A stretch of DNA of 41,310 nt from Promethearchaeota archaeon (GCA_014730165.1 WJIS01000181.1:1-41310), one strand, 5' to 3'; positions 18,430 through 27,820 are shown, counted from the first letter of the stretch. Numbers and translations: made by a program. The notes: generated by a model not told the origin, from the letters alone.

Positions 18430-18880
18430 TTTTAATTACCAAATTAAAGAATTAAAAAATATCCTATAACGAATTATATTATAATTTATTATATAAGAGG
18501 TTTATATTATTAAAAATAAAATTGAAAAAAGACTTAAATGAAAACTAATACTCATGAAAATTTGAAATACTTAGTATTATTTTTAGGAATTTCTTGTCAT
18601 ATAAGAAATATAAATAAGTAATAATATCATCTAGTGAATCATTATTCATATTTACACTGAATATACACAACAACTCTTAATTTTGAAGAGTGTGAAAACT
18701 CTCACACATAAGGATTAAGTATCTCTTCCAATTTGATTTTGTTACATAAGAATTAACCTTTAAATTTACAAATCCATTGTTTATTTGGAAAATATAAATT
18801 TTAAAATAAAATCAAATATATCCATAATTATTAATTACGATTAACAATAACAAAACCTAAAAATTGTGTGAATAAAAAAT
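18430..18880. other. Promoter and leader region of cdhA
   Basis: 451 bases between the divergent small gene and cdhA. It has an inverted repeat at 18690-18707 and a TATA-like AATATAAATTTTAAAAT near 18790. No gene recognised. Confidence 0.4.
18690..18707. promoter_or_regulatory. Inverted repeat GTGTGA-N6-TCACAC upstream of cdhA
   Basis: GTGTGA (18690-18695) and TCACAC (18702-18707) pair exactly around a 6-base spacer, about 175 bases before the cdhA start. GC-richer than its surroundings, which makes it stand out. A candidate operator; a single copy, so unproven. Confidence 0.35.
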
Positions 18881-21229
18881 ATGTCCAAAAAAGGCGCAAA
18901 ATTAAAAATTGACGAATATAAAGGTCCACTTGGTAAGATAAAAGGATTTGAATTCACAACGGGAAAAGTTTCATACGGAGACGAAACCGAATGGGAACCT
19001 ATGGGGCCACATCCAAAACCTCATATTCCTACACTGCGCAATTGGTTTTTCACGCTAATGGATCGATATAAACCCTTCTACATGCCGATATGTGATATGT
19101 GTTGTTTGTGCACATTCGGTAAATGTAATTTATCAAAGGGTCGAACTGGTGCGTGTGGAATCAATATGGAAACCCAGCAAGCGAGGATTGTAGAGATTGC
19201 TTGTTGTATTGGTGCCTCTTGTCATTCCGCACACGGAGACCATCTACTTCACTGGTTAAAAGAAAAATACGGAAATGTTCCTATTAATTTCGGGAATAAT
19301 ATTGCCGTAGAAATGCCAATGACTCGTTTGATAGTTGGTATGAAACCAGAAACGTTAGAAGATCTAGAAGAAGCAATGGGATGGGTCCAGTTTAATATTA
19401 CACATCTCTTAGCAGCTGGACACACGGGCCAGGAAGCGAGTTTCAAAGATTATGAAGCAAAAAGCTTTTTAGCTGGATTATGTGATTCAGTTGGTATGGA
19501 GATTGCTGATGCCGTTCAAATTGCAGCATACGGATTTCCTGTGGGAGAACCCGATGTACCTATTGTTGAATTAGGAACAGGTACGATGGATTTCGATAAC
19601 AAAGCGACAATCTTAATGATTGGTCATAATGTTGCTCCAGGAATAGAATTAGTTGATTACATTAGAGAAAAAGGAGTTGATGAGAAAATTGATGTCGGAG
19701 CAATTTGTTGTACCGCTCATGATTTAACCAGATACTATGATGGTGCGAAAATAGTTGGCTCTCTCTCAAGGCAAATGTCCTTTATTCGTTCTGGGTTAGC
19801 CGATGTTGTAATGGTTGATGAACAATGTGTAAACCTACGTTCATATGAGCAAGCTAAGTTAGTAGATGCTCCATTCATAGCGACTAATGAAAAAAATATG
19901 AATGGACTTCCTGATAGAAGTGATGATCCAGAAGATCAAATCATAGATGATTTAGTCAGTGGAAAAGTTGACGGCGTACTTATTTTAGATCCTGTAAAAG
20001 CAGGAAGAGTTGCTGTTGAAACAGCTATTAGAGTGCGACCAATTCGTAAAGGGAAGAAAGCAGTTCCAGATGAAGAGGGATGCATTGAAATGGCTTTAAG
20101 ATGCAACGGGTGTGGTAATTGTCAAAGAAATTGTCCTAACGATTTACCATTAGTCGAAGGGGTTCGATTAGCGAAAGAGGGAGACTTCTCATTATTAGGA
20201 GAGATTTATGATGAATGTTTAGATTGTGGTAGATGCGAAGCTGATTGCATGAAGGAAGTTTCACCACTTACATTAATAATGTATGCTGCTCGTGAACAAA
20301 TCAAAAATGAGAAATTCAATGTACGCGTTGGACGAGGTCCAATCCAAGATACAGAAATTAGAAATGTTGGTGCTCCTATTGTCTTAGGAGAGATTCCTGG
20401 AATCGTAGCCATCATTGGATGCGCGAACTATGCAAAGGAAATTCAAGAATTATATCTCATGGCAGAAGAATTTTGTAAAAGAAATTATATCGTTGTAGTT
20501 TCTGGATGTGCTGCGATGGATATTGGTCTTGTAAAAAATGAAGATGGTGAAACATTATACGATAGATTTCCAGGAGACTTTGATAGAGGCGGATTAGTCA
20601 ATGTTGGAAGCTGTGTATCTAATCCACATATAACTGGTGCAGCGTGTAAAGTTGCTAATATTTTTGCGAGACGCCCATTAAGAGGTAATTTTGAGGAGAT
20701 TGCGGATTATGTCTTGAACAGAGTTGGAGCTGTAGGTGTTGCTTGGGGTGCAATGAGTCAAAAAGCAGCCAGCATTGCCAGCAGTGCTAACAGTTTGGGA
20801 GTTCCCGCAGTTATCGGACCACATGCGGCTGAATACAGAAGAATGTACTTAGGACGAGCAGATGTTCAAGAAGAATGGAAAGTATGGAATGCTCGTGATG
20901 GAACTCCAGACCATGAGGTCGGTCCTTCACCTGAACACTTGTTAACCACTTCAGAAACCATAGAAGAAGCTATCTGTTTAGTCGCAAAATTAGCTTTAAG
21001 ACCAGCTGATAACTCGAAAGGACGAATGATTAAAATTTCTCATTGGATTGATTTAGAGCGTAAATATAAAGGTGTAGACTTTCCAGAAGATCTAGAAAAG
21101 TATATCCGTGTAGAACAAGATATTCCAATTAATATGAAAGATGAGATCATGGATTATCTTAAAGAGAAAGGCTGGGAAGAAAAAGAGTTAGTTGATCCAA
21201 CTTTATTGGAAAGACTGTGCCACGCCTAA
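18881..21229 (+). CDS. cdhA: CO dehydrogenase/acetyl-CoA synthase alpha subunit
   Basis: 782 residues, the normal size of archaeal CdhA. The N-terminal cysteines C71, C74, C75, C77, C82 and C92 (CDMCCLCTFGKC, then GACG) supply the shared B and D cluster region. GASCHSAHGDH and later GHNV, ICCTAHD and DEQCVN fit the Ni-Fe-S C-cluster part. Two ferredoxin motifs, C408-x2-C411-x2-C414-x3-C418 and C446-x2-C449-x2-C452-x3-C456, are the extra 4Fe-4S clusters that separate archaeal CdhA from bacterial CooS/AcsA. Known role: reversible CO2/CO conversion within the Wood-Ljungdahl pathway, cytoplasmic. In methanogens cdhA heads an operon with cdhB, cdhC, cdhD and cdhE; none follows here, the next gene being feoA 445 bases away. 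Codon use is somewhat richer in GC than its neighbours, as expected of a highly expressed gene. Confidence 0.95.
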   Translation: MSKKGAKLKIDEYKGPLGKIKGFEFTTGKVSYGDETEWEPMGPHPKPHIPTLRNWFFTLMDRYKPFYMPICDMCCLCTFGKCNLSKGRTGACGINMETQQARIVEIACCIGASCHSAHGDHLLHWLKEKYGNVPINFGNNIAVEMPMTRLIVGMKPETLEDLEEAMGWVQFNITHLLAAGHTGQEASFKDYEAKSFLAGLCDSVGMEIADAVQIAAYGFPVGEPDVPIVELGTGTMDFDNKATILMIGHNVAPGIELVDYIREKGVDEKIDVGAICCTAHDLTRYYDGAKIVGSLSRQMSFIRSGLADVVMVDEQCVNLRSYEQAKLVDAPFIATNEKNMNGLPDRSDDPEDQIIDDLVSGKVDGVLILDPVKAGRVAVETAIRVRPIRKGKKAVPDEEGCIEMALRCNGCGNCQRNCPNDLPLVEGVRLAKEGDFSLLGEIYDECLDCGRCEADCMKEVSPLTLIMYAAREQIKNEKFNVRVGRGPIQDTEIRNVGAPIVLGEIPGIVAIIGCANYAKEIQELYLMAEEFCKRNYIVVVSGCAAMDIGLVKNEDGETLYDRFPGDFDRGGLVNVGSCVSNPHITGAACKVANIFARRPLRGNFEEIADYVLNRVGAVGVAWGAMSQKAASIASSANSLGVPAVIGPHAAEYRRMYLGRADVQEEWKVWNARDGTPDHEVGPSPEHLLTTSETIEEAICLVAKLALRPADNSKGRMIKISHWIDLERKYKGVDFPEDLEKYIRVEQDIPINMKDEIMDYLKEKGWEEKELVDPTLLERLCHA

Positions 21230-21674
21230 AGAATTCTTACCTTCTTATTTTTTCTATTTTTTTATTTTAACTTTTTTTATCAGCTTTATTATATTTGAAA
21301 AGACAGAATTTATATATTCTTAGATGTTATCCAGAAAAATTTCTATTTTCATTACTATTTCTAATTTATAACATTTATTTGTAATAATAGCATATATAAG
21401 TTGATTATATATCAAGAATTATTCCTTGAGATATATTTTTTTATTTCAAAATGAAAATGGATATTATGAATAAAAGATATTGATAAATTATCCCTTGGAT
21501 TTGGCCTCTATTTTGAATAATAATTTAAATTTAGGTGCTTTAGATGAAATATTTTAGCTTATGTAGTCTTTTATTGGGCTCTTTTTTTCATCTTTTTAGA
21601 TAAACCAAAAAGTTTAAATATAATCTAAAACGCTTTCTAGATAAGAATAGAAAACAATTTTCATAGTATTAAGC
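21230..21674. other. Intergenic region between cdhA and feoA
   Basis: T-rich runs just after the cdhA stop (21241-21285) look like an archaeal U-tract terminator. An imperfect inverted repeat, ATATATCAAG (21407-21416) with CTTGAGATATAT (21425-21436), lies in the middle. TTTAAATA at 21613-21620 behind an A-rich stretch is a plausible TATA box for feoA. Confidence 0.4.
21613..21620 (+). promoter_or_regulatory. TATA-like box of feoAB
   Basis: TTTAAATA, preceded by CCAAAAAG as possible BRE, lies 55 bases before the feoA ATG and would give a leader of about 30 bases. Confidence 0.4.
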
Positions 21675-21962
21675 ATGAGACGTGTTAAAGGTACTCCGAC
21701 TCATCAAGGAATTTCGCTAATAAAATGTTTAACTGAATGTAATGATGGACAAGAATTGACTGTAGTAAATGTGAATTCAGGTCGAGGAGCAAAAATGAGA
21801 CTTGCTAATCTAGGAATTATTCCGGGATCGAAAATAATAAAGAAGCAATCTGCGCCTTTTCGAGGTCCTGTAGAACTTAATGTAAAAGGTACTTCAATAG
21901 TGATTGGACGAGGTTTAGCAGCGAAAATCAATGTAAGATGTAATAATGATTGTCAAACATAA
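21675..21962 (+). CDS. feoA: Ferrous iron transport protein A (FeoA)
   Basis: 95 residues. Shows the SH3-like FeoA fold: an ISLIKCLTECNDGQEL opening, then MRLANLGIIPGSKIIKKQSAP and the closing PVELNVKGTSIVIGRGLAAKI strand pair. FeoA is a cytoplasmic partner of the FeoB permease. It starts with ATG at 21675, behind a TATA-like box, and its stop lies 77 bases before the preferred feoB start, so the two form an operon. The C-terminal NNDCQT tail has no known role. Confidence 0.92.
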   Translation: MRRVKGTPTHQGISLIKCLTECNDGQELTVVNVNSGRGAKMRLANLGIIPGSKIIKKQSAPFRGPVELNVKGTSIVIGRGLAAKINVRCNNDCQT

Positions 21963-22039
21963 TTTTAGAAATTGTTTTTAACACTCATTCTTTTTTAGTT
22001 TACAATATATCATTACTAGAAAATAGGTCTGATACCATT

Positions 22040-24193
22040 ATGAGTTTTGAGATATCAAAAGAAAAAAATGAAATTAAAGAAAACGAGAAAAGTGCTATAA
22101 ATATTGCATTAGCAGGAAATCCAAATGTAGGAAAATCTGTCATATTTAACCAGTTAACTGGATTAAGTCAAACCATAGGAAACTGGCCGGGAAAAACAGT
22201 AGAAAAAAAAACTGGAAGTTTAGATTTCCTTGGATATAAATTTCGGATTGTTGATCTACCTGGCATCTATTCTCTTTCTACCTATACATTAGAAGAAATT
22301 GTAAGTCGACAATACATAATCTCTGATGAGGTAGATCTCATAATAAATGTAATTGATGCAACCAACTTAGAACGAAATCTGTTTTTTACTTTTCAATTAT
22401 TAGACTTAAAAGTTCCAATGATCCTCGCCATAAATCAAATGGATATTCTTCGTAAAAGGCATATTAACTTAAATTTTGAAAAGTTAGAGGAGATCTTTAA
22501 ACTACCTGTTTTACCGGTTGTTGCAGTACATGGTAAAGGAGTCCATGAGTTATTGGAAGAAGCAATAGAAATGGTGGTGTATAAGTTTCCTCATTCACAT
22601 TATAATGGAACTGAACCAGAAAATTGTTCTCACCATGGACATGATTATTATAGGGAAGTACATTTATCGGATCAAAATAATACACCTAACGAATGTTCGC
22701 GAGAAAAATTCGAATTTCCTGATTTAAATGAATTATTCGAGTATGGAAAAGAAATAGAATATAAAATTAAAAGATTACAGAGCGAAATAGAGAAACATAA
22801 CAAACAGATTTCAAAATTTAAATATCCTTCGCGATTCTTAGCGATAAAATTATTAGAAGAAGATTCTGAAATAATAGAAATCTTTGGAAAGAATCCAGAT
22901 TTGGGATATATTCTCAAAAATGCTGAAAAATATCGAAATGAGTTGGAAAATATGCATGGAGAGGATATTCATACGATCATCTCCTCAGAAATCTATAATA
23001 AGATCAATAAAATAATTGATGAGGTGCAGGAAATCCAACCTGAAAAGGAAAGGAAACATGATAGACTTACTGATAAATTGGAGCATATCACAACTCATTC
23101 TTTTTTTGGATATATTATTCTGATTTTAGTGATCTTAGGAGTATATTATTTTACGTTTAATTTTGGAGACTTTTTTGGTGGATTAATTGATGGTGGATTT
23201 TCTAAATTAAGTGAATATGTGTATAATACTTTTGGTGAAGAAAATATCTTTATATCGGTATTGTGGGATGGTGGTGTAGGAGGTTTTTTTGGTGCGATTA
23301 GCGGAGTTTTAGTATATGTTGTTCCCTTCTTTTTAATCATTGAGATACTCCAAGATTCGGGTTACTTACCACGGGTTGCATTTTTAATGGACAGAGCCAT
23401 GCATGCTATTGGAGTTCACGGAAAATCAATTATAACTATGATTTTAGGGTTCGGTTGTAATGTGGCTGGATGTGCAGGTTGTAGAATTATGGAAACTGAA
23501 CGGGAGAAGCGGATTTCAATCGCCCTTACTTCATTAATTCCTTGTGCCGCAGTCCTCACAGTAGTAATGGGATTGGTTGGACGATATCTCGGAATAGGGT
23601 GGGTTTTATTATTATTTATCATCAATTTTGCTGTAATTCTATTAGTTGGAAGAATCTTAAATAAAAGCATGCCAGGGAGTTGCACTGAACTTATAATGGA
23701 AATGCATGAATATCGGAGGCCAAATTTCTCGGTAATTCTTAAACAAACTTGGGTACGTTCAAAAGAATTTATATTTAAAGCTCTCCCATTGTTAGTAATT
23801 TTGGGAATAAGTTTAGAAATTATACTTATTTTTAGGCTATTAGATCCAATAAATATTATATTATCACCAATCACCGTAGTATGGCTTGGTTTACCTGCAG
23901 TCACTGGTGTATTTTTGATCTACGGGATCCTCAGGAAGGAACTAACATTAGCTTTGTTGCTGATTCTTGCCGATTCTATTGGAATTACATTATTAGGATT
24001 ATTGAGTCCAATTCAGATTTTTGTTTTTAGCTTAGTAACTATGCTTTATGTTCCATGTTTTGCAACTATTGTTGTAATTGCAAAGCAAACCGATTGGAAA
24101 TATGCTCTTCAAATTACGCTGTTAGAAATCACTATTGCCTTATTAATCGGCGGAAGTATATATTGGATATACACGATATTTATGGCAATATAA
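22040..24193 (+). CDS. feoB: Ferrous iron transporter FeoB
   Basis: 717 residues from the ATG at 22040, chosen because it leads straight into the G domain; a TTG at 21950 would add 30 residues unlike FeoB and overlap feoA. The cytosolic G domain has GNPNVGKS (26-33), DLPGIYSL, NQMD and a VAVHGKG G5-like loop. A helical spacer follows with a histidine-rich stretch (HSHYNGTEPENCSHHGHDYY) before the coiled region. Then comes the membrane part: FFGYIILILVILGVYYF, two Gate regions (VVPFFLIIEILQDSGYLPR and GFGCNVAGCAGCR), the FeoB C-domain, and LVMLY-type helices to the end. It imports Fe(II) across the cell membrane using GTP. The GCNVAGC cysteines are the conserved Gate residues. No FeoC follows. 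Confidence 0.93.
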   Translation: MSFEISKEKNEIKENEKSAINIALAGNPNVGKSVIFNQLTGLSQTIGNWPGKTVEKKTGSLDFLGYKFRIVDLPGIYSLSTYTLEEIVSRQYIISDEVDLIINVIDATNLERNLFFTFQLLDLKVPMILAINQMDILRKRHINLNFEKLEEIFKLPVLPVVAVHGKGVHELLEEAIEMVVYKFPHSHYNGTEPENCSHHGHDYYREVHLSDQNNTPNECSREKFEFPDLNELFEYGKEIEYKIKRLQSEIEKHNKQISKFKYPSRFLAIKLLEEDSEIIEIFGKNPDLGYILKNAEKYRNELENMHGEDIHTIISSEIYNKINKIIDEVQEIQPEKERKHDRLTDKLEHITTHSFFGYIILILVILGVYYFTFNFGDFFGGLIDGGFSKLSEYVYNTFGEENIFISVLWDGGVGGFFGAISGVLVYVVPFFLIIEILQDSGYLPRVAFLMDRAMHAIGVHGKSIITMILGFGCNVAGCAGCRIMETEREKRISIALTSLIPCAAVLTVVMGLVGRYLGIGWVLLLFIINFAVILLVGRILNKSMPGSCTELIMEMHEYRRPNFSVILKQTWVRSKEFIFKALPLLVILGISLEIILIFRLLDPINIILSPITVVWLGLPAVTGVFLIYGILRKELTLALLLILADSIGITLLGLLSPIQIFVFSLVTMLYVPCFATIVVIAKQTDWKYALQITLLEITIALLIGGSIYWIYTIFMAI

Positions 24194-24235
24194 AAGGAAT
24201 AAAAGGTTTTCAAATTAATAAGAAAGTAGATATAT

Positions 24236-24832
24236 TTAGAGAGAAGATAAGAAATCAGAGATTGCTTCTGGCTTTCTATCTTCATCTGTTAATTCTTCGG
24301 GGATATCTATTCCTAACAATGTAAATTTAAATCGACATCTTTCATCTTCCAACAATACACATTCAACTTCTTCTCCTTCTGCATCAAACCCAAGTGATTC
24401 TAAAATTCCATTAAGAATACCTTGGTTTATTAGGCATAGATTTTTTGCCATGATGTTTTCTTTTTCTGCTTGTGAAATCGGCTCATAGATACTGATAAAA
24501 ATATGATCTTCTTTAAAAGTCGCCGTAAGATAACCGTGTCCCATTAAAGCGAATCCTTCTAGTACTCCCAATAAGACTTCTTTTTTTACCGGAAGAGGTT
24601 CTAAGCTCCAATCTTTCTCATAAAAAAATTTCTCTATCATTTCTTTTCCTATACTCTTTCCAGACCAAATTAGGATATCATCAGCATTCGTTCCTGCAAA
24701 TTCACTGAATTCCATAATGTCTATTGGTCTGAGCATCAGAAGCCTGATATCTTTTTTTTTATCACCAAGATATAAGTGACTCTTGTTATCATCTATTTTA
24801 ATCTGTAATTCTTTCTTCAATCTTTTAAACAT
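24236..24832 (-). CDS. V4R-domain (Bet3-like fold) protein
   Basis: 198 residues. The segment GTNADDILIWSGKSIGKEMIEKF opens a V4R domain, and ECVLLEDERCRFKF (C158, C166) closes it with the E-C-x7-C-x-F ending typical of the family. LLGVLEGFALMGHGYLTATF lies between. V4R domains share the fold of TRAPP subunits such as Bet3 and of heme-NO-binding proteins, and bind small hydrophobic ligands; the two cysteines often bind metal. It is the last of three minus-strand genes, 95 bases after the longin-GTPase gene. In eukaryotes Bet3-fold proteins activate Rab GTPases, so the neighbour is suggestive; a functional link is inference. Its 3' end is 42 bases from the convergent feoB stop. Confidence 0.7.
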   Translation of the reverse strand: MFKRLKKELQIKIDDNKSHLYLGDKKKDIRLLMLRPIDIMEFSEFAGTNADDILIWSGKSIGKEMIEKFFYEKDWSLEPLPVKKEVLLGVLEGFALMGHGYLTATFKEDHIFISIYEPISQAEKENIMAKNLCLINQGILNGILESLGFDAEGEEVECVLLEDERCRFKFTLLGIDIPEELTDEDRKPEAISDFLSSL

Positions 24833-24927
24833 AGTATGAATTAAATTTAACTATTTAGTTATTTAAATTTAATGCTTAATAATAAGGCTACTCTTTTTCT
24901 CTAATTAATGAACTAATAGTAAGAAAA

Positions 24928-26001
24928 TTAATCAAAGAAATCTTCAGATTCATACTCATACGAGCTTAATTCAAAAATTTTTTCTAATGTGTTTTCAATC
25001 TGAAAGTTAGTTTTGACCGAAGTAAACATGAATTTCCACGTTCTATTTGATATTCTCTCAAATTTAAAAAACTCAAAAATCTCTTTTTTAATTCTGTATA
25101 GATGCTCTTCTTGAGTTTTTCCATTTTGCTGATTTTTTATTAAATCAACCTTATTTCCCAAAATAATTAATGGAACGCCATTCAGTTCATATCTATTGAG
25201 GATTTTCCATAATTCTCTTTTGGATTCTTTAAATCTCCTTTGATTAGCAATATCAATCATATAAATTATAATGTTAGAATCCTGCAAACCTACTAACCAT
25301 TTCTCACGGAATGCTCGCTGACCTGGCATATCCCAGATACTTAAAAATCCCGCATCATCTTGGAGATATTCAATATTAAATTTCCTAGTTGGAGTGAAAT
25401 AATTATCGGAATACTTTCCTGTTTTTATCCTACGAACGAAGGAAGTTTTCCCTACCTCATCAATTCCGAACAAAAACACTTTAATAAAAAACTCTTCTTG
25501 GTAATGATATTCAAGTTCGGGGGTTTTTTCTATGATCTCATCCCCATATCTTCTAATACCGATAAATAAAGTTAATAATAGGTTTTCTATTTCAATATCA
25601 TCTTCAAATGAGAAATTTGATTCTGAATTTAAAAAATCATGTAAGAGTTCAAGAAAAATGTCCTTATAATCATAGGGATTATCATCTTTCTCAAAAATTA
25701 GTCCTATACTAATGTTTTGATTTACACAAGTCGTATAAATATTTAAACTGTCAATAAGTTGAGGAATTGGCTCACTTATCTGGTATTGATTAGTAGAAGA
25801 AAGATTTGATATCTGTAAATTCGATTTTTTATTTTGTTCTCGACAATTGTTTATTAGTTCTTCATGATCGTGATCGTAAATAATATTTCTAAGGAGATCT
25901 TTCTTTTCAATGGTAACAAGATCATTTGGATAACTAAAAATGTTTAATTGACTAAGATCTTTGATGTTCTTACCTTTGAGTAAGAAGATGTTATATAGCA
26001 A
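24928..26001 (-). CDS. Arf/Rab-like small GTPase with N-terminal longin-like domain
   Basis: 357 residues. Residues 1-145 look like a longin/roadblock-type alpha-beta domain (opening MLYNIFLLKGKN, a strand NISIGLIFEK at 96-105, helix YKDIFLELLHDFLN). Residues 172-345 are a complete small GTPase: GIDEVGKT (179-186), switch I TPT (203-205), WDMPGQ (223-228), NKVD (283-286) and TSVKT as G5. WDMPGQ with a Gln at the Ras Gln61 position suggests normal hydrolysis. There is no prenylation CaaX box; the tail is acidic (YESEDFFD). Cytoplasmic or peripheral membrane. The order 497-residue protein, this GTPase, V4R protein is operon-like (163- and 95-base gaps). The GTPase is sure, the longin call is by pattern. 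Confidence 0.85.
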   Translation of the reverse strand: MLYNIFLLKGKNIKDLSQLNIFSYPNDLVTIEKKDLLRNIIYDHDHEELINNCREQNKKSNLQISNLSSTNQYQISEPIPQLIDSLNIYTTCVNQNISIGLIFEKDDNPYDYKDIFLELLHDFLNSESNFSFEDDIEIENLLLTLFIGIRRYGDEIIEKTPELEYHYQEEFFIKVFLFGIDEVGKTSFVRRIKTGKYSDNYFTPTRKFNIEYLQDDAGFLSIWDMPGQRAFREKWLVGLQDSNIIIYMIDIANQRRFKESKRELWKILNRYELNGVPLIILGNKVDLIKNQQNGKTQEEHLYRIKKEIFEFFKFERISNRTWKFMFTSVKTNFQIENTLEKIFELSSYEYESEDFFD

Positions 26002-26164
26002 TTAATAATCCATTTTAACTAATTGAGATATAATAAGTAATTACAGCTTTTTAAAAAGATTTATGATTAACAATCTCAATTAAAATGGCAATCTAATTAA
26101 CAAAAATTAATATTAAAACATTTCTATTGTACAGAAATATTAAATAAAGAAAATAGCGGAAATA

Positions 26165-27658
26165 TTATTCATCGGAAATATTGTCATCACTATCTTCTAA
26201 ATTCTCATTTTCAATATCTTGACCATTAGAATCCATAACTTCGGTTTCAGTTTTTTCAGTCTCATCTTCTATAAGTTCCTGAGGTATTTGTTCTATTGAG
26301 GATTCTCCGGAATTAGTCTCTTTCCCAACAGAAGTTCCGCATATAGGACACTCGGACCAGCCTTCCCTTAAAGCATACCCACATTTACTGCATTCTTTTA
26401 TTTTATCATCTGGTTCCCATTGTGGTATGTCTAAACCCCCACCTTGACGTTTTTTCGCTAATTCCTCCAATTCCTCTTCTTTCCAGACTTCCATTCCTTC
26501 AGGTAATCCTGCTTTTCTTTCCTTTGAAAATTTTTCCAGATCATCTGATGACCAAACCTCAATTCCATTAGGTAAGCCGCTACTTGAACTTCTTTTAGCC
26601 GCTTCTTGTGCTAATTCTTCAGCAGTCCATGATTTTAATTCTTGTCCTCCTGGAGTAGTAACTTTACCCCCTTGCTGCTGAGATGTTGATAGCCCTCCTT
26701 GAGGTGCTCCAGTGGAGCTTGGAGAAGGTGTCGAAGGAGCATCACAACATACAGCAGAAAATCTTAAAACGGCTTCAAAGCATCTATTAAATGTATCAGA
26801 GTCTCCTCCTTCATCTATTACAAGAACTAATGAATTTTTATCGGCAGGTTGAGGTAAGGCAATCCCACAAACAGCAATTTCGGAATCATTTCTTCCCGAA
26901 TCGATGCTTGATTGTAAGTTGTTCATCACTTTCATCAGATCATCTCGCTCCATTAAAAAGTCGCAAATTGGCTCTCCATGTCTTTGGAAGCCCTCATGAT
27001 ATCTGGCTAAATGATTTTTTGTTGACGAACTTTCTAAGGAGTCGAGAATCGCATCAATATAACTATAGTTGTAGGATTTTTTAGATCCTTCTGATGATTC
27101 TTTAAATTTAAACCCTTGGAGATCAAATTCACCCATAACCGGAGCAAATAATGGGTCTTCATCCTTGATTCTCCCATATATTGTTGTTTTAGAGATTGGA
27201 CAGTTGATAACTCCATAATATGCAATTATATCATCAATTAACTCAACTTTTTCTCCATTAAACTTAATTTTAGGAACAGTCCGAAAGATAATCTCCGACC
27301 AAGGCATTTCCTTCACAGGGATAATTGCATAACATGTTTTATCAATTAGATCTTTCAATATTTTTGCATAATTTTTAAAAAGACCCTTCAATTCCTTACG
27401 ATTCTCATCATACTCACTCTTTTCAAGCTCTTTTTTCCCAGTTTCGAGAAACTCATCATAATCTTCTTGGTTTTTCTTCAAATCTCCTCCAAAATATTTG
27501 ATCTCTCCTATAGTATTTCCTTCTATGATTTTAGTTGCTTCCTTTAATACTTTCTTCTGAAAACCGGAAAGATTATCGATTTTAGTAAGAAATATATAAT
27601 CCACTATATTAAAATCGATCTCACTCAAGAATGACTTAAATTTTTGAATAGCAGTCAT
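26165..27658 (-). CDS. Uncharacterised protein with Trp-containing repeats and zinc ribbon
   Basis: 497 residues, no family recognised for residues 1-300, a mixed alpha-beta domain (IIPVKEMPWSEIIF, IAVCGIALPQPA, SLVLVIDEGGDSDTF). A low-complexity Ser/Pro/Gly/Gln linker (305-340) leads to three repeats of about 24 residues with the pattern W-x2-(E/D)-(E/D)-L-x4-(A/S)-K-x-R, at W344, W369 and W392, followed by W414. A zinc ribbon with C423-x2-C426 and C437-x2-C440 follows, then an acidic tail of 50 residues. No membrane span. First gene of the minus-strand run leading to the longin-GTPase (163 bases), so it may be its partner. The repeats could be linear binding motifs. Confidence 0.6.
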   Translation of the reverse strand: MTAIQKFKSFLSEIDFNIVDYIFLTKIDNLSGFQKKVLKEATKIIEGNTIGEIKYFGGDLKKNQEDYDEFLETGKKELEKSEYDENRKELKGLFKNYAKILKDLIDKTCYAIIPVKEMPWSEIIFRTVPKIKFNGEKVELIDDIIAYYGVINCPISKTTIYGRIKDEDPLFAPVMGEFDLQGFKFKESSEGSKKSYNYSYIDAILDSLESSSTKNHLARYHEGFQRHGEPICDFLMERDDLMKVMNNLQSSIDSGRNDSEIAVCGIALPQPADKNSLVLVIDEGGDSDTFNRCFEAVLRFSAVCCDAPSTPSPSSTGAPQGGLSTSQQQGGKVTTPGGQELKSWTAEELAQEAAKRSSSSGLPNGIEVWSSDDLEKFSKERKAGLPEGMEVWKEEELEELAKKRQGGGLDIPQWEPDDKIKECSKCGYALREGWSECPICGTSVGKETNSGESSIEQIPQELIEDETEKTETEVMDSNGQDIENENLEDSDDNISDE

Positions 27659-27820
27659 TTATTAGACCTCTTTAGGTTATAATTGAAAATTTAGAAATCT
27701 ATTACTTATTATTATATCAATGAGAAACATATAAAAATTTATTTACATTGAAATCTGACTTCTTAATTATTCTCTTAGTATGAAATGAAAATTTAATTCA
27801 CTTTAATTCATTTTACATTT

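Noticed and set aside
21950-22039. Longer FeoB starting at TTG and overlapping feoA
   Set aside because: The extra 30 residues do not look like FeoB, while ATG at 22040 leads directly into the G domain.
23416-23904. 162-codon open frame antisense to feoB
   Set aside because: It lies fully inside the membrane part of feoB and has no recognisable protein features; a shadow of codon bias.
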